64,000 bases of DNA from an uncultured Chlorobiaceae bacterium. GTDB lineage: Bacteria; Bacteroidota; Chlorobiia; Chlorobiales; Chlorobiaceae. Under the pieces are notes generated by a model. The model was not told the DNA's origin, made no database searches, and saw only the letters and a program-made list of their open reading frames with translations. Of the stretch, positions 53,807 to 61,162 are shown in pieces. Each line of letters starts with the position of its first letter. The first letter of the stretch is position 1. A program made the translations under genes and the position numbers. Location: the NCBI GenBank assembly GCA_903822595.1, contig CAIJPS010000033.1:1-64000 (forward strand), in the 5' to 3' direction.

Positions 53807-53910
53807 TAAGTACTTAGCAAAAAATTATTCCGTAATTCCGTATCAAACATCGCTTGAGTCATGAGCGCCTTGGCTATTTTATTACGGAATCAATTACTAT
53901 GGAGCGCTTA
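53807..53910. repeat. Palindromic ~104-bp repeat unit 2 (MITE-like)
   Basis: Arms TAAGTACTTAGC...TTCCG (53807-53832) and CGGAATCAATTAC...GCGCTTA (53885-53910), each 26 bp, around a 52-base centre. The arms are bounded inside by TCCGTAAT and ATTACGGA. More diverged than units 1 and 3. It ends five bases before the stop of the membrane-protein gene. Confidence 0.65.
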
Positions 53911-53915
53911 TTTCA

Positions 53916-54743
53916 TCATAGAGGGACACCTCTTTTCAATTGCGCTCTCATCATAGCAGCTTTCCTGTCTGTTATATGATCATTATATAAGGCTATACTA
54001 GTATAAACATACAATCCCGCGCATATATAATAGACTAGCGTTAAATACTCCCTATTAAATGATATGTTCGAGTCAATCATTGAAGACGTGATACTACTCA
54101 CACCAGATGCACCCTTATTACATATTAAGGCAAATAAAATACCTATAATAAATGTAATTCCCATATTAACATAAGTCCGATTAGCTTTACTAGAAAAATC
54201 CTCTCTCGCAACAAGGCTTAATCTTATATCTTTAGAGTAAAGATGCGTTTTTATATTCTGAATTAACCCACCCCAACCAATAGATATTATCCAGTAACTT
54301 GGATACAAAATCCCAACAAGTATACAAAAAATTAAATTAAAGACTATAACTATAGACATTGCCTTTTGCCTATTATCGATATCAAAATACTTATATACTT
54401 TTTTGTAGTGTAATAAAACATAATTGCACCACAACAAATGAGGCAGTGCAATAAAAAAATAATTAAGATTAAAGCCTGCATATTTTAAACCAGATTCATT
54501 ATACCAAAAATCAGAATTATTAAAGCCCCAAACAGAAATCGAGAACAAGTTAACAACCACCATTAGTATCAAGAGTGCATTAATAAAAGTATATATCTGA
54601 TTTTCTTGTTTAAAATCCTCTTCCGGCTTCCCTATTTTTTTTGTAAGCTTAACAAGCTCCTTAATATTATCTTTTTCCATAGGAGAAAGGTAATCACTGG
54701 CCAAACTATCAACCGGATCTTCAAGCGCTTTATGTGATAACAA
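53916..54743 (-). CDS. Multi-pass membrane protein of unknown function (275 aa)
   Basis: After ~45 soluble residues about five membrane segments follow (FINALLILMVVVNLFSISVW, YFFIALPHLLWCNYVLL, SIVIVFNLIFCILVGILY, MGITFIIGILFALIC, LVYYICAGLYVYTSIALY). IISIGWGGLIQNIKTHLY resembles the closing part of 2TM-type domains, but this is only a resemblance. It follows the broken ATPase gene by 27 bases in the same direction, so the pair probably formed one operon. It is very A/T-rich and is enclosed by palindromic units 2 and 3. Confidence 0.7.
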   Translation of the reverse strand: MLSHKALEDPVDSLASDYLSPMEKDNIKELVKLTKKIGKPEEDFKQENQIYTFINALLILMVVVNLFSISVWGFNNSDFWYNESGLKYAGFNLNYFFIALPHLLWCNYVLLHYKKVYKYFDIDNRQKAMSIVIVFNLIFCILVGILYPSYWIISIGWGGLIQNIKTHLYSKDIRLSLVAREDFSSKANRTYVNMGITFIIGILFALICNKGASGVSSITSSMIDSNISFNREYLTLVYYICAGLYVYTSIALYNDHITDRKAAMMRAQLKRGVPL

Positions 54744-54770
54744 ATACTTGTTATCATAACCTTTAATAAG

Positions 54771-55640
54771 TCAATGTTTTTTACCGAGAAATTCAAGAAT
54801 ATTAAGTATCATACTATGATCGTGAATTTTCGCAACATCGATAGCATCAATAATATCTTTGATACTAGATGCTGATTTTTCTGTTCTCAATATAGCACGC
54901 ACAAGTATTGCATATAAAACAGTCACGCATAAAACAGGATCATCATTACTATTAATACACTCTTTTATCAAATTTTTAAGTACATCTTCAGGAGTGAATT
55001 CGAAAGCTAACGACAAATCTTTTCCATTTATTTCATATTGTGTTAGTAATGCACAAAAACAATGCAATTCAAACATTGTCACTTCCCGAGAAAAGAAAGA
55101 AATATCTTTTTTTATCTCACTCTCGTTATTAACATGATAGAATATCTTATTTTGTTTTTGTATACGATACAATATCTTGATTTTGTTTTTGAATTTTTCG
55201 CAATTTGAATTAATTTCTTTTGTCAATTTCTCCAAGACAACTTCGATAAAATCATCAAAATCTTGTTTATTATTTAAACTTACTTTTTCCAATATTACCG
55301 AATCGCTTATTTTTGGTATAAAATTACCGAATAATTTCAACAAATGGTATCTATCATCCCTTATCACAATAACAATAACTGCCTTTGATTCAAATATTTT
55401 AGTTATTTCTTTTTTTATTCCTTCTGTCTTTTGCATATCTGCATCAGACACCTTATTACTTAATATTTCTAAAAATAAATCCTCAAATTCATCCAAAACA
55501 ATCACTTTTATCCTATCGTCAAACCTAACCTCCTTTACATGCTTATAACTATCCAAATAATAACAATCGTAATCTCTTGGCAGCAATTCATTATCTATAA
55601 TATCTCTTATCAATGTCGTCTTTCCCGTTCCACTAAGCGC
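54771..55640 (-). pseudogene. Broken STAND/P-loop ATPase, C-terminal piece
   Basis: The frame has Walker A residues SGTGKTTLIRD at its very beginning, Walker B VIVLDEFEDLF, and VIVIRDDRYHLLKLF, a sensor-like stretch as in STAND NTPases, then a helical C-terminus. An in-frame TGA stands two codons before SGTGKTT, exactly where a 105-bp palindromic element (55634-55738) is inserted. Removing that element together with one copy of the flanking CCAC rejoins the frame to the upstream codons and gives KKIVVLMGGTGKTTLIRD. The gene is therefore interrupted, although a shorter product could start at a TTG at 55613 without the P-loop. The upstream part continues in the 55794-56156 frame after an A9 tract. 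Confidence 0.75.
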
Positions 55641-55738
55641 TCAACAAGAATTACTTCCGAAGTAAAGACAAGGCCGAACAACAAGAAATCAGGTCAAACC
55701 GACCCGTCATTACGGAAAAACTTGTAGTTAAAAGCTTA
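55634..55738. mobile_element. Palindromic ~105-bp unit 3, inserted in the ATPase gene with CCAC duplication
   Basis: 26-bp arms TAAGCGCTCAACAAG...TTCCG (55634-55659) and CGGAAAAACTTG...AGCTTA (55713-55738) around a 53-base centre. CCAC precedes (55630-55633) and follows (55739-55742) the unit, as expected for a 4-bp target duplication. It has no coding capacity, so it is a MITE-like non-autonomous element that would need a transposase from elsewhere. None is seen in the window. Confidence 0.75.
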
Positions 55739-55793
55739 CCACCCATTAGCACAACTATCTTTTTCTCATCTTTTTTTGTGCTTTTTATCTTGT

Positions 55794-56096
55794 CTAACAA
55801 GTTTTTTTTTGTTGAGTCCTAATCCATAAAACAGTACCTTTTTTGCGATGAAATGGCGAAAAAGTTTCCCCCATATCAAACGGGGGTTTTCTACCTTTCG
55901 GACGTTTACTCCATAAAAAAGCCGAAATAACTACTATGTAAAAAATAATAACCGATAACTGCAAGTACCCTGCCTCATTATTTTGACTATAAGATGAAAG
56001 AATGAGCGCGAAAATACCAGGCAAACCAATTAAACCAAAAGCAACGTTAAACCACCGGTCTGGATTTGATTTTAATTCCTTAAAATAGCTTACCAT
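55794..56096 (-). pseudogene. N-terminal piece of the broken ATPase gene: two membrane segments
   Basis: From the ATG at 56096 the frame reads MVSYFKELKSNPDRWFNVAF and contains two membrane segments (VAFGLIGLPGIFALILS, LQLSVIIFYIVVISAFLW), then KRPKGRKPPFDMGETFSPF, ending in RTQQKKTC. The end lies in a run of nine A. One more A would shift the frame into NLLDKIKSTKKDEKKIVVLM, the lead-in to the ATPase P-loop. The frame is open to 56156 (TTG start). So it is likely the membrane-anchored front end of the ATPase gene at 54771-55640, either broken by an A-tract change or joined by slippage. Read alone it is a 100-aa hypothetical membrane protein. Confidence 0.6.
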
Positions 56097-56156
56097 ATGC
56101 TTTGCTAAATTTATTTTATTTAAAACCACACAAATCGAAAAATTATATAATAACAA

Positions 56157-57067
56157 ACCCGCTTATTGCACTATTAAATAACACAGTCTATCTGATTGAA
56201 AATATTTTTAGTCTACCATCGCATTAACTCGAAAAGTATCCGGATCACATATCAATACTTATCACTAAAAACTGTATTTATAAAAATAATATTTATTAAT
56301 TCATGTACCAATAGTTACTTTTTAATCGTTTAGCAAATCTACTTATTCAAGCACTCTAACAATCAAAACACTAATTTTTGCATATTCCGCATTTAATTTA
56401 TGAAACTTGATGTCATATATTTGATAAACACATCAATCATAAAACAACTCACCTATAGTATCTTTTTTGGCTCTTCGGTGATTTTAATAAAAACAGAGTA
56501 ATAAGAGTTTAGTTTAGCGTAATCTCAATTCATAGAATGTGTTAGAACGTAAACCTATGATGAAGGTGAAGACCATGCCGATAAGCCATAGAGACAACAT
56601 CTTTAACTATGCAAGAACAAAACAACCAAGGCATTATGAGTAAGCCTATACAGCTAAATCTACCTTAGCAACACCTCTGCGAAGTGCTCAGAAAGCTTCA
56701 AGAACTACCAAACCAAAAGAATCTTTTACCTTAGAGAACTGAAGCGCCTTATCGCATAATGACGTATTAATATCTCACTTCAACCCATTAAATTCCGCTA
56801 ATCCTCTCTTTTTTACAAGAAAATAATTCTTATTACAATATAATGGGTTTCTAGAATCATTGCTCAAATTTTCATAAAGAGCAATTCACTTTGATTGCTA
56901 AAACCTTACCAATAGAATTTTTTCTTACAATCAATTATACCATAGTCAAGCTATAGGGCGTACATTTTCCATTTATTTTTTTCACGAAACAAAGTTTCAT
57001 GGAATGTAACCTTAGAATATAAGACCTATTTTTGTTCGCTTAGCAATGTAAAAAAAATAATTTTTGT
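56157..57067. other. Long gene-free AT-rich stretch
   Basis: About 900 bases without a credible gene on either strand. The left half is featureless A/T-rich sequence. At 56539-56764 lies a likely group II intron relic. The right end runs up to the ribH stop, where no terminator hairpin is obvious. Confidence 0.55.
56539..56764 (+). mobile_element. Probable group II intron relic (5' domain only)
   Basis: The stretch begins GTGTTAGAACGTAAACC and contains GAAGGTGAAGACCATGCC, GATAAGCC, GGCATTATGAGTAAGCC and CTGCGAAGTGCTCAGAAAGC. These segments resemble, from memory, the domain I of bacterial group II introns, in the same order. The G+C content is higher than around it. No maturase gene and no domain V can be seen downstream, so it is a fragment. 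Confidence 0.42.
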
Positions 57068-57535
57068 CTAAAGCAGCTTGTAAAGATTCACCATCTCAAT
57101 AGCCGTCATGGCTGCATCAAAACCCTTGTTGCCCGCTTTGGTTCCAGCACGTTCTATCGCCTGTTCAATATTTTCCGTTGTCAAAACGCCAAATGCAATT
57201 GGAACCATCGTGTCAAGAGCGACCTGGGCAATCCCCTTGGTGGCCTCAGCAGCAATAACATCAAAATGCGGTGTAGAACCACGGATAATGGCGCCAAGCG
57301 TAATAATGGCATCATACTTCCCGCTTAGAGCAACCTTTTTGGCAACCATCGGCAGCTCAAAAGCGCCGGGACAACGGTAGATGGCAATATTTTCCTCCGA
57401 TCCACCGTGGCGACGGATACAGTCGATAGCGCCCTCTACAAGCTTCTGCCCGATAAAATCGTTGAAGCGTGCAACAACAAGCGCAAAGCGGGTATCCCTG
57501 GCGCTCAAAACTCCTTCAATCTGTTTCACCTGCAT
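57068..57535 (-). CDS. ribH: 6,7-dimethyl-8-ribityllumazine synthase
   Basis: Penultimate step of riboflavin synthesis (155 aa from the ATG at 57535, reading [20 protein letters not shown]; an ATG three codons earlier is also possible). [15 protein letters not shown], the [11 protein letters not shown] substrate loop, [15 protein letters not shown] with the catalytic His region, and [16 protein letters not shown] are all present. It is the first housekeeping gene after the island. gmhA lies 15 bases upstream, so the two are co-transcribed. Confidence 0.96.
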   Translation of the reverse strand: MQVKQIEGVLSARDTRFALVVARFNDFIGQKLVEGAIDCIRRHGGSEENIAIYRCPGAFELPMVAKKVALSGKYDAIITLGAIIRGSTPHFDVIAAEATKGIAQVALDTMVPIAFGVLTTENIEQAIERAGTKAGNKGFDAAMTAIEMVNLYKLL

Positions 57536-57559
57536 TGCAATCATATTTTTGAGTTATTT

Positions 57560-58195
57560 CTACAAACGGCAATAGCCGAGCATTCGCTCTACAAGATCAA
57601 TAAGAACATGGCCAATCGTAATATGGCACTCCTGTACCCGGTCAGCAGAACCTGAATGAGGCACAATAATTTCAAGATCCGCCAACCCCTTCAACCGCCC
57701 ACCATCACCTCCGAGCAAGGCAAGTGTTTTCATCCCTTGCTGCTGCGCACTGGTAAGGGCGTTTACAACACTCTGACTGTTCCCGCTGGTTGAAAGGCCC
57801 AGTAAAATATCTCCCTCCCGACCGTATGCCTCGACCAGCCGGGCAAAGACCGCATCATAACCAAGATCATTGGCCCCCGCTGTCAGTGCTGAAGTATCGG
57901 TAGAGAGCGCTATTGCCGGAAGTGCCGGACGCTCTACACTGCTGCGGTAGCGGATGGTCAGCTCCGTTGCCAGATGCTGGGCATCAGCCGCACTGCCGCC
58001 GTTCCCACAAAGCAGCATCTTGCCGCCATCCTCAAACGTTCCGGCAATCATGCGTGCCATAGCCACAATCACTGCGCTGTTCTGCCGCGCAACCCTCTCC
58101 TTGAGCTGTGCGCTAAAAAGCATGGTATCAAGCACGACCTCCTCATAACGGGTACGGTCGCTGAGCCCGTCAGAACAGCCACATTCCTTGATCAT
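57560..58195 (-). CDS. SIS-domain sugar-phosphate isomerase, GmhA-like
   Basis: Probably sedoheptulose 7-phosphate isomerase for the heptose of lipopolysaccharide (211 aa). [21 protein letters not shown] and [16 protein letters not shown] are the SIS phosphosugar-binding parts, and C-terminal [18 protein letters not shown] matches the GmhA signature with its conserved Glu and His. The first ~24 residues, including two cysteines, may not be translated; Met25 ([11 protein letters not shown]) is an alternative start. DnaA-associated DiaA is the nearest competing family. Confidence 0.85.
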   Translation of the reverse strand: MIKECGCSDGLSDRTRYEEVVLDTMLFSAQLKERVARQNSAVIVAMARMIAGTFEDGGKMLLCGNGGSAADAQHLATELTIRYRSSVERPALPAIALSTDTSALTAGANDLGYDAVFARLVEAYGREGDILLGLSTSGNSQSVVNALTSAQQQGMKTLALLGGDGGRLKGLADLEIIVPHSGSADRVQECHITIGHVLIDLVERMLGYCRL

Positions 58196-58358
58196 AACAA
58201 TAAATTTTTAAACCTGTAACGAATTGTATCAAGTCAATATACAGGAAAAAGTATAATTCCGCTCCATACCGCTCAAAAGCTCTTGGAACTGATTGAAAAA
58301 AAGCGGGAGTCATCTCAGGGGTTTTCGGGCTAAACCCGTAGAGGAGGAATAGCGATAC

Positions 58359-58787
58359 TTACTGGTTTACTGCTTTATTGCGCTGAAAAAATGATTGCGG
58401 ATCAACAATCGGCATCGGCATTTTTTCAAGGAAGGTGCCAGCACCCTTGACCATAAGAGCACCCCTTGAGGTAGAAATTGCAAGAGAGATAACGGTAAAA
58501 AGAAGATTTTCAGGAACATTGATATTGCCGACCCTGTCAACGGCCTGCTCCAACCCTTTAGCCAGAAAAAGCGATTCCGTCTCCGCTTTGGCATAGGTTG
58601 CGCCGTCACTCTTGCGATTCACCAGAATCATTAATCCGATAATAATCCTGTCGTTCGCTGTTCTTATCGCCATGGAGGTCTCAAAATTGAACGACTCATT
58701 TTCCCCGACCCCTGAAGGCTCCCTGAAAGAAAAACTTTTAAACCGAAATCCTGAATATTGGATACCTATTTGTGCGCTCGTTTCCAT
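58359..58787 (-). CDS. SecB-like protein, putative chaperone of a toxin-antitoxin module (142 aa)
   Basis: Size, alternating beta-strand pattern and C-terminus resemble SecB. A strand SGFRFKSFSF at the front and ESFNFETSMAIRT are followed by ENLLFTVISLAISTSRGALM and MPMPIVDPQSFF, the latter comparable with the LFPYAR...SRGTFP...P..F end of SecB. There is no signal peptide or membrane segment. It begins 5 bases after the XRE gene and is the third gene of a tight set of three. In TAC systems this place is held by a SecB-like chaperone that protects the antitoxin. The assignment rests on pattern and context, not on a search. Confidence 0.55.
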   Translation of the reverse strand: METSAQIGIQYSGFRFKSFSFREPSGVGENESFNFETSMAIRTANDRIIIGLMILVNRKSDGATYAKAETESLFLAKGLEQAVDRVGNINVPENLLFTVISLAISTSRGALMVKGAGTFLEKMPMPIVDPQSFFQRNKAVNQ

Positions 58788-58792
58788 GACGG

Positions 58793-59197
58793 TTAACCAA
58801 CCATTGAACTGCCAGCAGTATTGATGTAATAAATTTTTGTACCGACCGAGAGGGAGGGCATCTTCGTGGTACTCACCCCTTCACCCAATTCCCATGCCCT
58901 GTCGTCACCGATCACGGTACTTACATGACTTTTCTTCTGGTAGGGAATATCAATGATATCCTGGCCAAGAGCAACCTCAAATTCAACAATGGTTCTCAGT
59001 GTCGGATTGGCCCAGCCAGCAACTATCCGGCTGATGTACGACTCGTTTTTGCCAAGCTTTTCGGCGAGTTGACGCTGGGTCATACCGCTCACATTCATTA
59101 TTTCAGTAATCCTGACAGAAAACGCACCCTGACGCTCAACAAATTTTCTGGTGCAGGGCGATACGGCTGCTGCAGCTTTTCTAAGCAATGATGTCAT
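58793..59197 (-). CDS. XRE-family regulator, putative HigA-like antitoxin
   Basis: A lambda-repressor type HTH is clear: MTQRQLAEKLGKNESYISRI followed by ...NPTLRTIVEFEVALG. The ATG at 59197 (MTSLLRKAAAAVSPCTRKFV, 134 aa) is chosen. It overlaps the end of the upstream gene by 17 bases, as in many TA pairs, whereas the open frame to 59254 adds an unlikely hydrophobic tail. After the HTH comes a ~50-residue C-terminal region ending SVGTKIYYINTAGSSMVG that could be the chaperone-addiction segment seen in TAC antitoxins. Confidence 0.75.
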   Translation of the reverse strand: MTSLLRKAAAAVSPCTRKFVERQGAFSVRITEIMNVSGMTQRQLAEKLGKNESYISRIVAGWANPTLRTIVEFEVALGQDIIDIPYQKKSHVSTVIGDDRAWELGEGVSTTKMPSLSVGTKIYYINTAGSSMVG

Positions 59198-59687
59198 GAT
59201 CGTATGAGTCAGATGTAAAAATAAGATTACCCTCAATAATACCAGTGGTTGCATCTATAACGATGTCGCGCGACTTCTGACGGGCCTGAATCAGCTCATC
59301 AACCCTTTGCAGTTTTTCGGCAGCCTCACGAAGTACCCCGTCATCCTGATAAGTTCGGGTTTTTTTGATCCCTCCGGAACCAGCAATCAATAACACACTT
59401 GACCACCGTAAACAATAGAGTCTGAGAGGACCATTGTCATAGTGAAACGCTGCAAGAGAATCCCTGATTGAACCCTCCCTGACTTTGAAAAAACGCTCTT
59501 TAAAACCAAAAGAATCGACCATGTCTTCAAGACGTGAAACAAGAGAACCAAACTCTTTTGAGGCCTGTATCCTCCTGTCTTCAAGAAACTTGTCAAGCTC
59601 ACTCTTCTCCTCTCCCTCAAAACGAACCGAATAAAGCGCACCGCCAAGCCCATGCTCCTGATACACTAACTCAAAGCCATGTTTCAC
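59181..59687 (-). CDS. Putative toxin of a TAC-like module (168 aa)
   Basis: First gene of the three-gene set, starting with GTG. The centre has a positively charged RelE/HigB-like pattern: FKVREGSIRDSLAAFHYDNG, LRLYCLRWSSVLLIAGSGGI, then KKTRTYQDD, a row of basic residues where RelE-type toxins hold catalytic side chains. A long helical segment (KFLEDRRIQASKEFGSLVSR) precedes it. It is bigger than the usual ~100-aa HigB. I cannot name a family with certainty. The toxin role is inferred from gene order, overlap with the XRE gene and this pattern. Confidence 0.55.
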   Translation of the reverse strand: MKHGFELVYQEHGLGGALYSVRFEGEEKSELDKFLEDRRIQASKEFGSLVSRLEDMVDSFGFKERFFKVREGSIRDSLAAFHYDNGPLRLYCLRWSSVLLIAGSGGIKKTRTYQDDGVLREAAEKLQRVDELIQARQKSRDIVIDATTGIIEGNLIFTSDSYDHDIIA

Positions 59688-59695
59688 TTATAAGT
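59686..59695. promoter_or_regulatory. Palindrome ACTTATAAGT at the toxin gene start
   Basis: A perfect 10-bp palindrome that touches the GTG start of the putative toxin gene. In toxin-antitoxin operons the antitoxin often binds a palindrome at this position to repress the operon. Short enough to be chance. Confidence 0.3.
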
Positions 59696-59723
59696 TAAGT
59701 TTTTCTTCATAAAAAACAAAAAA

Positions 59724-59861
59724 TCACTGCTCCATCATACTCACGTTGTCATGGGACTCCCTGATCACCTTTTCAAGCACCTCCATACCGGGAAGATCAT
59801 AATTCACAGAACCTTCGCCGCTTTGGAGAGCAATTTTCAATTTTTTTTCGAAAACCGGCAT
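59724..59861 (-). CDS. Small ORF (45 aa), possibly coupled to the acyltransferase gene
   Basis: The ATG at 59861 follows the acyltransferase stop directly (TGAATG on the minus strand). The product MPVFEKKLKIALQSGEGSVN... is soluble, with charged and hydrophobic residues alternating as in a real small protein (GMEVLEKVIRESHD). It ends 36 bases before the putative toxin. No homologue comes to mind, and it may be a remnant of a longer gene. Confidence 0.35.
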   Translation of the reverse strand: MPVFEKKLKIALQSGEGSVNYDLPGMEVLEKVIRESHDNVSMMEQ

Positions 59862-60896
59862 TCAACGCTCATACCTATGCTTTAAATTCAAGAAAAATGA
59901 TTCAAAGTATGTAAAACTTAAACGGGCAACAACAACCGAAAGCAAAAAGGTCAGAACAAAAACTTCGATACCAATAGCATGCCATCTTAGAAATTCAAGC
60001 ATCTTGACAATGATATTTTCACACAACAAGTGGCACATATACATGCCATAACTGATGGAGCCAATAAAGCGAACAGGTTTGCATGAAAACAGTAATCTCA
60101 AAGGATGATTCTCACGAATAACAGAGGCACCGACGATCAGCACAAATAAAAGGTGAATCATAAACTCTGGTGCGGGCCATACTATTATGAGCATTACGAG
60201 AGCAAGAATCAACGCGAAGAGTGACCCATTCCATCCTAAAAAATATTGAAGCCGAATAAAACCTCGCCGGGTATGCATGGTAACCGCAAGCAAGGCCCCA
60301 CCAACGATTGCGACCGGTATGGCCGACAGAAATCCTGTACCAAGCAATTGATCAATGATGCATGCGGTTAGAACAACTGTCAGCAGAATAAAAGCCCTTG
60401 ATGGCGTTTCAGTCCTGGAAAGTATTGAAGGCCAGATCAAATAAAACTGCTCTTCAGTCGCAAGAGACCAGGCAAAATAAAAAATGACCCTCCCATCAAG
60501 TTTCACAAACAAGTTTGATGTATAGGTCGCAAAATAAATAAGGTTGTTGAAAAACTCCTGCCTGACAAGAACGTCATTTTCCAGAAAAGCGACCAAAACG
60601 ATATACATCGCAAGCACACCGAAATAAAGCGGAAAAATGCGTAACGTTCGCCGCAGGTAAAAGGCCTTCAAGTCAATGCTGCCCTTCCGGCTACGCTCCC
60701 TCAAAAGCAGTGTTGTAATGAGAAAACCACTGATTGCAAAAAACAGATGCACCCCGTATGTACCGATATAACCGAGTATCGCTCCACTCCATTTTGGAGC
60801 AGTGTGATGCCAGATAACCGCGGTAATACTGATAGCACGCAATCCATCAAGTGAACCAAAGTATCTCTTTTCCAGATAGCTTGCGTGACTGTCCAT
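59862..60896 (-). CDS. Acyltransferase 3 family membrane protein (OafA-like)
   Basis: Integral membrane O-acyltransferase (344 aa) with about ten hydrophobic segments. It begins with SLDGLRAISITAVIWHH, the R-x(10)-H pair of the family, continues with GVHLFFAISGFLIT, and has YLRRTLRIFPLYFG and AWSLATEEQFYLIWP. Such enzymes acetylate or succinylate surface polysaccharide or lipopolysaccharide. The catalytic SGNH domain of the long OafA form is absent. Confidence 0.88.
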   Translation of the reverse strand: MDSHASYLEKRYFGSLDGLRAISITAVIWHHTAPKWSGAILGYIGTYGVHLFFAISGFLITTLLLRERSRKGSIDLKAFYLRRTLRIFPLYFGVLAMYIVLVAFLENDVLVRQEFFNNLIYFATYTSNLFVKLDGRVIFYFAWSLATEEQFYLIWPSILSRTETPSRAFILLTVVLTACIIDQLLGTGFLSAIPVAIVGGALLAVTMHTRRGFIRLQYFLGWNGSLFALILALVMLIIVWPAPEFMIHLLFVLIVGASVIRENHPLRLLFSCKPVRFIGSISYGMYMCHLLCENIIVKMLEFLRWHAIGIEVFVLTFLLSVVVARLSFTYFESFFLNLKHRYER

Positions 60897-61105
60897 TATT
60901 CTCTTTTAAACCTTCAATTGCAGGGGAAACCCAAGAAGGACTGATAATAAGAGGCGGTGATCATGTCTCCACCAAAAGGCATCAAGACATCCTCCTTTAC
61001 TGGGTACATGAATAATGAAAATCTTGTACCGGACTCGTCATCATACTGCGCCGACAAGGAAAATATAGGTCCAATGCGCTCAAATCAACTGGCAAGCACA
61101 CAAAT

Positions 61106-61141
61106 AAAAAACTCCGCCACATGCAGAACACAGGGCGGAGT
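61106..61141 (-). terminator. Intrinsic terminator after hemE
   Basis: ACTCCGCC (61111-61118) pairs with GGCGGAGT (61134-61141). On the minus strand the stem is followed by a T-rich run. Confidence 0.8.
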
Positions 61142-61162
61142 AAAAAAAAAGAGCAGTCGCCC

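Larger units (their letters stand above)
53362..53915. other. Mobile-element debris region, no intact gene
   Basis: Holds, left to right, a short frame at 53389-53610 whose product faintly resembles the N-terminus of a tyrosine recombinase, then three packed repeats: a 103-bp palindromic unit (53615-53717), a shorter palindrome of another family (53724-53800) and a second 104-bp unit (53807-53910). Nothing here looks like a functional gene. Confidence 0.6.

Noticed and set aside
53615-55738. The three palindromic units as integron attC sites with the two membrane/ATPase genes as cassettes
   Set aside because: Unit 3 does contain GCTCAAC and GTTGAGC-like boxes, but units 1 and 2 do not fit RYYYAAC/GTTRRRY, the arms are conserved over 26 bp, and unit 3 interrupts a gene with a 4-bp target duplication. 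No integron integrase is seen.
55748-55786. Terminator AGCACAA...TTGTGCTTTT on the plus strand
   Set aside because: The loop is 21 bases and the sequence is explained as coding sequence of the restored ATPase on the minus strand.
59197-59254. Longer XRE protein with hydrophobic N-terminus (MQPLVLLRVILFLHL)
   Set aside because: The extra residues come from sequence overlapping the upstream gene and look like frame shadow; the ATG at 59197 gives a normal small antitoxin.
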